Part shown: positions 55,082 through 63,562 of the stretch, one piece after another
Layout of the letters: each line of letters starts with the position of its first letter
How positions within the stretch are numbered: position 1 is the first letter of the stretch
Source: Krasilnikovia cinnamomea
GTDB taxonomy: Bacteria > Actinomycetota > Actinomycetes > Mycobacteriales > Micromonosporaceae
Direction: 5' to 3'
NCBI RefSeq assembly: GCF_004217545.1
Contig: NZ_SHKY01000001.1
Coordinates: 4,216,001 to 4,280,000 of the forward strand
Length of the DNA: 64,000 nt
The notes under the pieces: model-generated
The model's database searches: none
The model's input: the letters and a program-made list of their open reading frames with translations, nothing else
Told to the model about the DNA's origin: nothing
Made by a program: the position numbers and the translations under genes

Positions 55082-55956
55082 CGGCGGCGCCAGACCGGGG
55101 TCCGGCCGAGCCAGGTGATCAGCGCCTCGTCGTGCGGGGCGAAGTGGGCCGTCAGGTCCCGGCGGACGGCCGGATCCATGTCGGTCGCACGCGGCCGCGC
55201 GTTGTGCTTCTCGAACGGCGGTTCGGCCATCCCCTGCGGCAGGCGGAGGAAGTCCAGCACCTCGTCGTACACCTGCTCCGGTTCGGTGAAGAAGCGTTCG
55301 CTCTCCACCACGTGGATCCGCTCGCGGTCCAGGTGCCGGGCCATCGCGCCCAGGTAGCGGGCGTACTCGCCGCGCGCCCGGTAGGCGTGGTGCTGGTGGG
55401 CGAAGCTGTAGTACCGCGGGTCGTCGGCCAGCCGTTCCTCCTGCCGGTGCAGCCGGGCCGGTTCCAGCGCCAGCGCCGCGCCGAAGTCGCGTTCGGACTC
55501 GAAGCCGCGGGCCACCTCGTGGGCATGCTGCGAGTACGCCCGCTCCACCGGGTCGCGCACCAGCACGAGGATCTTCACCCCGGGCAGGTCCGCGGCGATC
55601 CGGGCCGCCGCCTGCGGGTGGTACATGTAGTACGGGCTGGACTCGAACGTCTGGGCGGGCTCGCCGTACTTGGCGCGGACCCGCTCGTCGTGGCGGTGCT
55701 GCGGAAAGTGGCCCCGGTACCACGCCATGCCCCGGTCGTAGCCGGTGTCGAAGTAGTGCACCCCCTTGTGCAGCACCGCCTTGAGCACAACGGGGTGCGC
55801 GGCCAGCGCCCGGTACAGCGAGGTGGTGCCGCAGCGCTGGCCGCCGCAGATCAGGAACGACGGGGTCATCCGGGTGGTCGCGGTGAGCCGCCCGTACGAG
55901 CGGGAGCCGAGGTGCACCACCCGTTTGACCGGTGAGGGAACCTTGCGTACGTCCAT
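55078..55956 (-). CDS. Sulfotransferase (heparan-sulfate-type, PAPS-dependent)
   Basis: 292 residues. PAPS 5'-phosphosulfate loop GGQRCGTTSLYR (38-49), 3'-phosphate motif LVRDPVERAYSQH (132-144), a YYMYHPQAA strand and a helical middle. Second sulfotransferase of the locus and clearly different from the one at 46893. Overlaps the flippase by 4 bases, so it is in the operon. Substrate presumably a polysaccharide. Confidence 0.88.
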   Translation of the reverse strand: MDVRKVPSPVKRVVHLGSRSYGRLTATTRMTPSFLICGGQRCGTTSLYRALAAHPVVLKAVLHKGVHYFDTGYDRGMAWYRGHFPQHRHDERVRAKYGEPAQTFESSPYYMYHPQAAARIAADLPGVKILVLVRDPVERAYSQHAHEVARGFESERDFGAALALEPARLHRQEERLADDPRYYSFAHQHHAYRARGEYARYLGAMARHLDRERIHVVESERFFTEPEQVYDEVLDFLRLPQGMAEPPFEKHNARPRATDMDPAVRRDLTAHFAPHDEALITWLGRTPVWRRR

Positions 55957-55957
55957 G

Positions 55958-57190
55958 TCAGAGCTCCTCCACCCGGCGGATCAGCACCGGGAGCAGCCAG
56001 GTGCCGAGCACGCCCAGCCGGGCGCCGGCCTCGGCCTGGCGGTCGGACAGGTAGCGGGCGGCGAGATCCACGAGGTACAGCAGCGCGGTCAGCTCCCGTA
56101 CCTCGGGGGCCAGCCCGAACGGGGCCAGCAGCTCCCCGGCGCGGCGTACGGTCGCGTCCACCGCCGCGGCGGCGTCGCCGTCGGCCTGGATGCGCCGCTG
56201 CAGCTCGTAGTGCACCGCGTCGAAGCCCACCGGCACCCCGGTGGCGAACCGTTCCCAGTCCCAGACCAGCAGCGCGTCGGCCAGGTTCGCCATGTTCCAC
56301 GGGGCCCAGTCGCCGTGCCACGCGCCGAAGCGCAGCATCGTGTCGCCGACGCGCCCGGCCAGCAGGTCGGCCGCGGTGGCCAGGGCCCGCCCCTCCGCCC
56401 GGTCGGCCACGGCGGCCAGGCGCCCCCGCATCTCACCCCAGTACGCGCTGGCGGTCAGGGTGGCCGTGAAGTACCCGCAGCAGCCGGCGACGTCGAGCAT
56501 CGCGGCGGCCAGCCGGCGTGGGTCCAGCGGTGCCCGGGGCAGCCACACCGGCAGCGCCGACTGCACCAGCACCTGCATGCCGCGCCACTGCCCGGCGTGC
56601 AGCACCCGGGGCACGGTCAGCTTGCTCAGCCCGGCGGCGCCCAGCGCGACCAGCGCGTTGGTCTCCTCCCGGACCAGGCGCTGGGTGAGCGGGCCGGTGC
56701 CGAGCTTGCCGAAGGCGAACGTCTCCCCGGCCGGGCTGATCAGCTGCAGCACCGGCTTGCGGTTGGCCCGTGCCGGTCCGATGTGGATGCTCACCGACAG
56801 CTCCCGGCCGAGCGCCGCCCGCAGGTGGCCGTCGATGCTCTCCTCGACCGGCCCGGTCACCCGGATCCGGTCGCGCAGCAGCAGCCCGGACATGCCGGTG
56901 CGCAGCGCGGCGACCACGGCGTCGCGCTTGAGCCGGGCGGTGCGCGACTGCGGCTCCGCGTACCGGCGGACCGCGGCGGCCGCGACCTTCCGCGAGGTCG
57001 GCACGAGCAGCCGCGGCTTGCGGGCGTCCGGCACCACCACGTACTCGGCGACGGTCTCGCCCGCGGCGCGGCCGCGATGGGCCGCGCATGGTGGTGGGTA
57101 GAGCAGCCCGAGTACCTCGGTCAGGTACTGGGCGCGTAGTGCTGCGTCCCCGGCGGTCAACTCCGCCGGGGCTGTCTTGACTGGACTCAT
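55958..57190 (-). CDS. Aminoglycoside phosphotransferase-fold kinase
   Basis: 410 residues. The catalytic loop WHGDWAPWN (His292, Asp294, Asn299) and the metal-binding DWE (Asp311) belong to APH/choline-kinase enzymes. The N-terminal ~160 residues with an unusual lobe (DRIRVTGPVEESIDGHL) precede a Lys in FAFGKLGTG. In the polysaccharide operon it probably phosphorylates a sugar or lipid carrier rather than an antibiotic. ATG 57190 overlaps the upstream stop (ATGA). Confidence 0.82.
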   Translation of the reverse strand: MSPVKTAPAELTAGDAALRAQYLTEVLGLLYPPPCAAHRGRAAGETVAEYVVVPDARKPRLLVPTSRKVAAAAVRRYAEPQSRTARLKRDAVVAALRTGMSGLLLRDRIRVTGPVEESIDGHLRAALGRELSVSIHIGPARANRKPVLQLISPAGETFAFGKLGTGPLTQRLVREETNALVALGAAGLSKLTVPRVLHAGQWRGMQVLVQSALPVWLPRAPLDPRRLAAAMLDVAGCCGYFTATLTASAYWGEMRGRLAAVADRAEGRALATAADLLAGRVGDTMLRFGAWHGDWAPWNMANLADALLVWDWERFATGVPVGFDAVHYELQRRIQADGDAAAAVDATVRRAGELLAPFGLAPEVRELTALLYLVDLAARYLSDRQAEAGARLGVLGTWLLPVLIRRVEEL

Positions 57191-58557
57191 GGTCGCCCCT
57201 CTGTCTCGTTGCGCCACAGCAGCGCGTAGGCCAGGAACATGAAGGCCAGAGGGGTGACGAGTGCGTTGTACCAGAGCATGGCGGAGAACGACGAGACGAT
57301 CGCGGCGCTGCCGGCGATGCCGATCGCGGTGCGGTCGCGCCGGAAGCGCCACAGCCCGTACGTGAAGAAGCCGAGGTAGCCGATCGTGCCGGCGGCGCCG
57401 TGCGAGTACAGCACCTGCCACAGCTGGCCGTTGCCGCCGACGGTGAAGTTGCCGCAGCGGCCGCAGTCGGCGCGTTCGCCGACCGTGATGGAGTTGCGGC
57501 CCCCCAGGGTGTTGCGGGTGCCGCCGTACCCGATCACGGGCGATTCGACGAAGCCGTCCAGGGCCCGCTCGACGAGGAACGAGCGCACCCCGTTGGACTT
57601 GCCGTTGTCGAGGCGGGCCTCGACGACGTCACCGAGCGGGCTGGCCACCAGCGCGACGGCCAGCCCGGCCGTGGCCACCGCCACCGCGCCGAGAATCCAC
57701 AGCCGCCCGGCCAGCACGAAGCGCAGCGCCACGTACGCGCCCATCACCGCGAGCCCGATCCACAGGCCCCGGTTCAGGGAGAAGATCGCGGGCAGCAGGG
57801 AGAGCGCGAGCACGGCCACCGCGAACACGCGGTCCCGCAGCCCGCGCGTGGACTGGGCGAACATCGCGACCACGAACCAGGCGATGAGCAGGCAGAAGAC
57901 GTTGCCCCAGGTGTTGGTGTAACCCCACGGCGCGGCGGGGCGGGGCCGGTCACCCCCGACCAGGTTCATGATCTGCGCGGCGTACGGGTGCACCAGCGAC
58001 TGCACGAAGCCGTTCGCGCGGATGTCGTCCGGCAGCAGCCACTCGACCGGCGAGGTGAACTGGAAGCGCCCCGCCACCATGCCGAGCAGCCCGCCCGCGA
58101 CCGTGACGACGAACAGGCCGCCGAGCAGCCGGACCAGGCGGTGCCGGGGCAGTTCCGCGTCGGTGAGGTTGCCCGCGTAGAGCAGCAGGGCGGTCAGCGA
58201 CGCGTACATGCCGAGCTTGAACACCGCCCCCAGCATCCGGTTGCTGCCGTGGTCGGCGACGGTGCCGGGCGGGTCGGCGCCCAGCGCCGACAGGCTGATG
58301 ACGACGGCGGCGAGAAACAGCGCCCAGAACAGCGCGCCGGGGGGCAGCCGCAGCCGCCGCCCGGCCGCCCGGCGCCGCGCCAGCAGCACCATCATCGGCA
58401 CCGCCAGCAGCGGGAAGATCAGCACACCGAGGCCGAGCGCCCACCACAGTGGATACGCCGCCAGCAGGGCGGTGACCGGCCAGGCGGGCAGGCTCACCGG
58501 CCGTGCGGCGGTGGCTCCGTGCGCGGGGCCGGTGCCGCGGCCGACGACCAGCGTCAC
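57187..58557 (-). CDS. O-antigen ligase/polymerase-type membrane protein
   Basis: 456 residues, about 11-12 hydrophobic helices with a large outer loop (GYGGTRNTLGGRNS region) resembling the WaaL/Wzy family. It would polymerise or ligate lipid-linked repeats outside the membrane. GTG start at 58557 overlaps the upstream stop (GTGA). Confidence 0.85.
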   Translation of the reverse strand: MTLVVGRGTGPAHGATAARPVSLPAWPVTALLAAYPLWWALGLGVLIFPLLAVPMMVLLARRRAAGRRLRLPPGALFWALFLAAVVISLSALGADPPGTVADHGSNRMLGAVFKLGMYASLTALLLYAGNLTDAELPRHRLVRLLGGLFVVTVAGGLLGMVAGRFQFTSPVEWLLPDDIRANGFVQSLVHPYAAQIMNLVGGDRPRPAAPWGYTNTWGNVFCLLIAWFVVAMFAQSTRGLRDRVFAVAVLALSLLPAIFSLNRGLWIGLAVMGAYVALRFVLAGRLWILGAVAVATAGLAVALVASPLGDVVEARLDNGKSNGVRSFLVERALDGFVESPVIGYGGTRNTLGGRNSITVGERADCGRCGNFTVGGNGQLWQVLYSHGAAGTIGYLGFFTYGLWRFRRDRTAIGIAGSAAIVSSFSAMLWYNALVTPLAFMFLAYALLWRNETEGRP

Positions 58558-60410
58558 CGGTCGTCGCTCGGCGCGCCGTCAGCGGAGTCGGCGTCCGGGG
58601 CCGTGGCGGATGCCCCCGATTTCAGGTCGATGATCGCGGTGGCCTCGTGGTCCGTGCCGAGCCGGGGCCGGATCGCGGCGCTGGTGCCGCCGAGGTCGAC
58701 CGGCCGTTCCCGGGTCGCCGAGGGTGCGACCTTGCCGATGGCCCCGGGCGCCGGCGCGGCGGGATTGCCGGTGGGCAGGCGCAGCTGCTGGGTCTTCTCG
58801 GTGTCCAGCACCATGGTCTCGTCGGGCCGGGGCTGGGTGCGCTCGGCGCCGGGCGACGGCGGCGTGAGCGTCACCACCGGCATGTTGGCCTCGTCGGAGC
58901 GCAGCGCGGCCAGCCGGGGCAGGACCACGGCGCCGAGCAGCGGGGTACCCACCCGGTGCAGCTGCTCGGCCGCGTCGAGCAGCGCGGCCCGGCGGGCGCG
59001 GCGCAGTTCGACCGCGAGGATCGCGGCGTCGGCGAGGCTGGCCAGGCTCTGCGCGTCGGCGCTGCTGTTGGTCGACGGCGCCTCGATCACCACGTACCCG
59101 GCCTGACGGCGCAGCGTCTCCAGCGTGTCGCGCAGCCGCTGCGACTGCATCAGCCCGGCCGCGGTGGCCGCGCCGCCCGTGGTGATCACCCGCAGGGACG
59201 GAATGCGCGGGGTGCGCTGCATCGCGCGGGCCAGCGTGATCCGCCCGGCCAGCAGGTCGGACAGGCCCGGGATCGCGGAGACCCCGAGCATCCGGGCCAG
59301 CGGCGCCGCCTCCACGACGCTGTCCGGCAGGTGCGCACCCACCAGCACGACGTCGCTTCCGGTACGGGCAAGCGCGGCGGCGAGGTTCGCCGCGACCAGC
59401 GTGGACGCCGAACCCCGGCTGGCCCCGGTCACCACGATGACCTGGTCGCCGGGGCGCAGGCTGGCCAGCACCTCGTTGCGGAGCCGGTTGAACACCCGCC
59501 CGCCCGGCCCGTACGGCTGCAGCACGTCGTCGAAGTGCGGGGTGGTCCGCTCGTCCAGCGCGGCCAGGACCGGGACGCGCGCGCGGTCGCGGACGTCGGC
59601 CGCGGTGCGCAGCCGCCCGTCGACCCGTTCTCGCAGGAACGCGAGGGCCAGGCCGAGCAGCAGCCCGATCATCGCCCCGGTGCCCATGGTGAGCATCCCG
59701 TCGGGGCTGGACGGCTCGTCCGGCTCCCGGGCGTCGCTGATGATGTTGCCCGCCCCGACGGTGGTGGTGGTGAGCTCGTTGAGCCGCGCGGTCAGGTTGT
59801 TGAGCTGGCTCTGCGAGTTGCCGCGCAGGCTCTCCAGGTTGCTGCGCTGGGAGCTGCCCGGCTTGGACGCGGCCAGCTTCGAGTTGAGCATCGAGATGCC
59901 GTCGGTGAGCTGCTTGATCTTCGCGGCCAGGGACTTGATCTGCTGGTCCAGGCCGGACCGGGCGGTCTCCTGCCGGTTACGCAGGTACGCCTCGGCGAAC
60001 GCGTGGGAGCCGGCCTGGGCGCCCTTCGGGGTGTCCGCCTCGTACCGGATCACCAGCACCGTGGTGTTGGCGGGCACCTCGACGGAGACGGACCGGGCCA
60101 GGTCGAGTGGCGAGTCCGAGGTGCGCAGCAGCTCGGCGGCCTTGGCCGCGACCGCGCCGGAGCCGACGAGCTGGGCCTCGGTGTCGAGGTTGATGGTGCC
60201 CTTGGTCCGCCCGCCCTGCGCGTTGGTGTCCTGGTCCACGGGCTGCACGAGCACCGAGGTGTTGGCCTCGTACACCTTGGGCAGTACGGCGGTGACACCC
60301 GCACCCGCGCCGATCCCGAGGCCGGTCGCGGCGAGCACGACCCACCAGTGGCGGCGGAACACGCCCAGGTAGTGCGAGAGGTCGGCGGACACCGGACGAG
60401 TCGCTTCCAT
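58554..60410 (-). CDS. Wzz/BY-kinase-like protein with degenerate ATPase motifs
   Basis: 618 residues. Wzz-type N-terminal part with TM helices at 22-43 and 239-259 around an outer, partly coiled-coil segment (SLAAKIKQLTDGISML); then a cytoplasmic BY-kinase fold at 300-480. The ATPase motifs are lost: Walker A position 329-337 reads GASRGSAST (no Lys), A' (355-363) VLVGAHLPD lacks both Asp, Walker B (439-444) YVVIEA has Glu for Asp. No C-terminal tyrosine cluster; instead a long Pro/Thr-rich tail. Likely a chain-length regulator without kinase activity. GGGCCGCCGAAC precedes the ATG; a 117-base gap upstream holds its promoter. Confidence 0.85.
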   Translation of the reverse strand: MEATRPVSADLSHYLGVFRRHWWVVLAATGLGIGAGAGVTAVLPKVYEANTSVLVQPVDQDTNAQGGRTKGTINLDTEAQLVGSGAVAAKAAELLRTSDSPLDLARSVSVEVPANTTVLVIRYEADTPKGAQAGSHAFAEAYLRNRQETARSGLDQQIKSLAAKIKQLTDGISMLNSKLAASKPGSSQRSNLESLRGNSQSQLNNLTARLNELTTTTVGAGNIISDAREPDEPSSPDGMLTMGTGAMIGLLLGLALAFLRERVDGRLRTAADVRDRARVPVLAALDERTTPHFDDVLQPYGPGGRVFNRLRNEVLASLRPGDQVIVVTGASRGSASTLVAANLAAALARTGSDVVLVGAHLPDSVVEAAPLARMLGVSAIPGLSDLLAGRITLARAMQRTPRIPSLRVITTGGAATAAGLMQSQRLRDTLETLRRQAGYVVIEAPSTNSSADAQSLASLADAAILAVELRRARRAALLDAAEQLHRVGTPLLGAVVLPRLAALRSDEANMPVVTLTPPSPGAERTQPRPDETMVLDTEKTQQLRLPTGNPAAPAPGAIGKVAPSATRERPVDLGGTSAAIRPRLGTDHEATAIIDLKSGASATAPDADSADGAPSDDR

Positions 60411-60465
60411 GGGTTCGGCGGCCCTTTCGCGGGTGAGTGAGAGTTGACGGCATTCGGGTGGTTAT

Positions 60466-60498
60466 CCCCTGAGGGGTAAACGGCCGGTACGCCGGTAC
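60466..60498 (-). promoter_or_regulatory. Candidate operator upstream of the Wzz-like operon
   Basis: CCCCTGAGGGG (60466-60476) is a perfect palindrome around G; 7 bases away GCCGGTAC occurs twice in tandem (60483-60490, 60491-60498). The region lies 55-90 bases before the start at 60410, and would sit at or near the operon promoter. Confidence 0.45.
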
Positions 60499-60527
60499 GT
60501 AACTGCTCACGCGCGCCGAGAAACGAT

Positions 60528-62048
60528 CTATCCGTGTTTGGGCTCCACCCAGCCGTTCTCCACCAGGTGCGCCATGACCAGCTCAACCGCCTCCGGCACG
60601 GTGATCTCGGTGGTGTCGAGCACCAGCTCCGCGTCGCTCGGCTCCTCGTACGGGTCGTCGATGCCGGTCATGCCGCGCAGCTGACCGGCCCGGGCGCGGG
60701 CGTACAGGCCCTTGCGGTCGCGCTGCTCGCAGATCTCCAGCGGGGTGGCTACGTGTACGAGCACGAAACCGGCCCCGGCCAGCCCGGCCATCTCCCGGGC
60801 CGCGGCGCGCGCCGCCGCGTACGGCGCGATCGGGCAGGCCACGGCCATGCCGCGGTGCCGGGCGATCTCGGCGGCGACCCAGCCGATGCGGCGCACGTTG
60901 CGGTCCCGGTCGGCGCGGCTGAAGCCGAGCCCCGCCGACAGTTCCCGGCGAACTACGTCACCGTCCAGCAGGGTGACGGTACGGTCGCCGCTCTCCCGCA
61001 GGTGGTCGGCGAGACCACGAGCGACGGTCGACTTGCCGGAGCCGGAGAAGCCGGTGAAGAACACGACCAGGCCGCGGTGGCGGCGCGGCGGGCGTACCCG
61101 GACCAGTTCCTTGGCGACCGCGGGCGGGGTGTGCCACTCGGGCAGCGGGAAGCCGCGGTCGAGCAGGTCGGCGATCTCGGCCGGGGACAGGGCGAGCCGC
61201 CGGTTGCGCGGCGGGATGTCCTCGCGCCAGCGCCACTGCCCGTCCCGGTTGTCGTAGGCCAGGTCGCGGGGGACGAGCACGCGCAGGCCCGCGCCGGAGA
61301 GCATCTCGCCGGTGGAGAGCACGTGGGTCACGCCGTATGCTCCGGCGACCCGGGCCCGCAGCAGCGCGTCGCGCATCTCGTCGCCGCGCGGCAGCAGCGG
61401 CACCGCCACGATCGTGGCGGGTGGCATCCGGTCGCGGGCGGCGAAGACGGCCCGGACCAGCGCCTCGGGCGGCAGCCCGTCGGGGCCGGGGCCGCTGACC
61501 GGGATCATGATCAGCAGGTGGGCGGCCAGCGTGCGGGCGGCGTGCGCGATCTGCGCGAGCTGCGGGCGGTGCAGCGGCCGGTCCGCGATCACGCCGAGGA
61601 CCCGGCCGGGCGGCAGCAGGGCCTGCACCTCTTCCGGGGTACGGCGCAGCCGCTGGAACGGCCCGTGCCCGCCGTCGCCGAGCCGCTGGACGGAGCCGCC
61701 GACCCCCCACAGCCCGCCGGTGTTCGGCCAGGCGTCGGTGACCTCCAGCGCGGCGACCGGGGCGCCCTCGGGGTCGGTGAGCACGATCGTGCGCCCGCCC
61801 GGGTTGCCAAGGTCGAGGTCCTGGGCCACCTCGGCGGGCACCTCGAGGGTGACCGCGACCGGCCACGGTGTCCCGTCGGCGAGCCGTCCCCGGCGGGCCA
61901 GCGCCGCGAGGTCGGCGCGGCCGAGGAACCCGGTCAGCGGCGTGTACGCCCCGGAGAGCAGCAGTTCGAGGTCCGCCAGCTCATGCGGGCGCGGCGTGTA
62001 CGACGGCGCGTCACGCAGGACGTCCTCGGGCAGCATCGAACCGTTCAC
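60528..62048 (-). CDS. APS kinase fused to degenerate ATP-sulfurylase-like domain
   Basis: 506 residues. The C-terminal APS kinase (residues 327-500) is complete: Walker A GFSGSGKST (333-341), LDGDVVRREL and RDRNVRRIG. The N-terminal ~315 residues match ATP sulfurylase in layout (PUA-like start, PLTGFLGRAD) but the catalytic QxRNPxHxxH region reads IADRPLHRPQ (154-163) and the ISGTxxR motif is LSPAEIA, so it is probably inactive. APS would then come from a CysDN-type enzyme elsewhere. It supplies PAPS to the sulfotransferases downstream. GTG 62048 (or ATG 62036) follows AGGGGGAAG. Confidence 0.9.
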   Translation of the reverse strand: MNGSMLPEDVLRDAPSYTPRPHELADLELLLSGAYTPLTGFLGRADLAALARRGRLADGTPWPVAVTLEVPAEVAQDLDLGNPGGRTIVLTDPEGAPVAALEVTDAWPNTGGLWGVGGSVQRLGDGGHGPFQRLRRTPEEVQALLPPGRVLGVIADRPLHRPQLAQIAHAARTLAAHLLIMIPVSGPGPDGLPPEALVRAVFAARDRMPPATIVAVPLLPRGDEMRDALLRARVAGAYGVTHVLSTGEMLSGAGLRVLVPRDLAYDNRDGQWRWREDIPPRNRRLALSPAEIADLLDRGFPLPEWHTPPAVAKELVRVRPPRRHRGLVVFFTGFSGSGKSTVARGLADHLRESGDRTVTLLDGDVVRRELSAGLGFSRADRDRNVRRIGWVAAEIARHRGMAVACPIAPYAAARAAAREMAGLAGAGFVLVHVATPLEICEQRDRKGLYARARAGQLRGMTGIDDPYEEPSDAELVLDTTEITVPEAVELVMAHLVENGWVEPKHG

Positions 62049-62172
62049 CGTTCTTCCCCCTGGGGCCGACTAGGGGACAGTTTCGCAGCCGCGATCCCGG
62101 CGGTCGAGCGGGGCTGTCCGGGTAGGTCGGAGCGACCCGCGCGGACAGATAATCGGACGGTAGTCGACAAAA

Positions 62173-62192
62173 CGGACTTTAGGTCCGATACT
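62173..62192 (+). promoter_or_regulatory. Promoter of the secreted GH26-like gene, with inverted repeat
   Basis: CGGAC (62173-62177) and GTCCG (62183-62187) form an inverted repeat ending at GATACT (62187-62192), a -10 box 8 bases before the GTG at 62201. The transcript is likely leaderless. Confidence 0.45.
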
Positions 62193-62200
62193 CGGCGATC

Positions 62201-63499
62201 GTGATACGCCGTCCCCGGATTCTCTACCTCACCGGCCTGACCACCGCCTTCGCGCTGTCGGTCACCACCACCCTCGCCTGGGCCTGGACCGGCGGGGTCC
62301 AGCAGATCGGACTCCCGTTCGAGGCGCTCGGCGACCCCACCGTCGCCGGACCGGGCGTGGCCTGGTCGCCCGCGGCCGAGCCGGTGTCGCCCGGATCGGG
62401 GCAGTCCGCGGCGCCCGCCACCACCAAGGCCCGGACGGGCGGGGCCGCCGGGGCCGCCGCCACACCCGCCACGTCCCGCCGCCCCCGCGCGGCGGCATCG
62501 AGCGCCTCGGCCGCCGCGTCCGGCGGTGCGCTCGCACCCCGCCCCGCCACCGGCGGCGGCTGCCGGGTCGGCGCCAAACTCGTGCCGACCTGCGGGGTGA
62601 TGTGGGGGGTCGCGCCGGGCGCGTTCACCGACACGCGTGGGGCCACCGCGCTGGCCGCCTTCGAACGCAAGACCGGGCGCCACCAGGACATCTACCACTC
62701 GTATCACCTGGGGATCAAACAGCTCTTCCCGACTCCGGAGGAGATCGCCATCGCCCGGCAGCCCGGCCGCGAGCGCCTGCTGTTGATCAACTGGAAGAAG
62801 CCGTACAAGACCTCGTGGGCGAAGATCGCCAAGGGTGACCCGGCCACCGACGCGTTCCTCGACCGGCTCGCCGCGCACATCAAGAAGACGTTCCCGGAGC
62901 GGTTCTTCTTCACCGTGCACCACGAGGGGGAGGACAACGTCCGGCCCAAGGCGGGCTCGGGCTACACGGCCAAGGACTACGCCGCGATGTACCGGCACGT
63001 GGTGCAGCGGCTGCGCGCCCGCGGGGTGAACAACCTCGTCACCGTCCTCGTGCACATGGCGTACGTGCCGCACACCGCCTGGTTCGACGACATGTACCCC
63101 GGCGACGACGTGGTCGACTGGATCGGCATGGACTCGTACTCCTACAGCGACCCCGGCTACGGCCACGGCGACCTGACCGAGATGCTGAACCGCCAGTCCT
63201 CGGCCCGCCCCAGCTGGCCCGGCTTCTACGCGTGGGCCACCCGCAAACATCCCAGCAAGCCGCTCATGGTCGCCGAATGGGGCGTGTGGGCCTCCCGGCG
63301 CAACCCCGGTTACCAGGCCGCCTTCTACCGGGAGGTGGGCGTGCAGATCAGGCGCTTCCCCCGGATCCGCGCGATGGTGTACTTCGAGACCCCGCACAAC
63401 CAGGACAAGCGGGACTCCCGGGTCGACGCGAACCCGTCGGCGCTGGCCGCGTACCGGCAGCTCGGCAGCCTGCCCATTTTCCAGGTGCAGGTTCGGTGA
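62201..63499 (+). CDS. Secreted GH26-like glycosidase
   Basis: 432 residues. One N-terminal hydrophobic segment (LTGLTTAFALSVTTTLAWAW) as signal or anchor, then an Ala/Pro/Ser-rich linker (60-118), and a (beta/alpha)8 domain of GH26 (mannanase) type: acid/base candidate Glu242 in VHHEGED, nucleophile Glu359 in MVAEWGVW, and YPGDDVVDW shared with the lipoprotein at 51740. A Cys pair (121, 131) sits before the catalytic domain. Divergent from the APS kinase. Confidence 0.83.
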   Translation: MIRRPRILYLTGLTTAFALSVTTTLAWAWTGGVQQIGLPFEALGDPTVAGPGVAWSPAAEPVSPGSGQSAAPATTKARTGGAAGAAATPATSRRPRAAASSASAAASGGALAPRPATGGGCRVGAKLVPTCGVMWGVAPGAFTDTRGATALAAFERKTGRHQDIYHSYHLGIKQLFPTPEEIAIARQPGRERLLLINWKKPYKTSWAKIAKGDPATDAFLDRLAAHIKKTFPERFFFTVHHEGEDNVRPKAGSGYTAKDYAAMYRHVVQRLRARGVNNLVTVLVHMAYVPHTAWFDDMYPGDDVVDWIGMDSYSYSDPGYGHGDLTEMLNRQSSARPSWPGFYAWATRKHPSKPLMVAEWGVWASRRNPGYQAAFYREVGVQIRRFPRIRAMVYFETPHNQDKRDSRVDANPSALAAYRQLGSLPIFQVQVR

Positions 63500-63550
63500 A
63501 GGTCCCCGCCTTACGGGGTTTCACCTGATCCACGGCGGGCTCGCAGTCCC

Positions 63551-63556
63551 TACGCT
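63551..63556 (+). promoter_or_regulatory. -10 box (TACGCT), leaderless type
   Basis: TACGCT ends 6 bases before GTG 63563, with no ribosome binding site in between. Confidence 0.5.
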
Positions 63557-63562
63557 GTGCCG

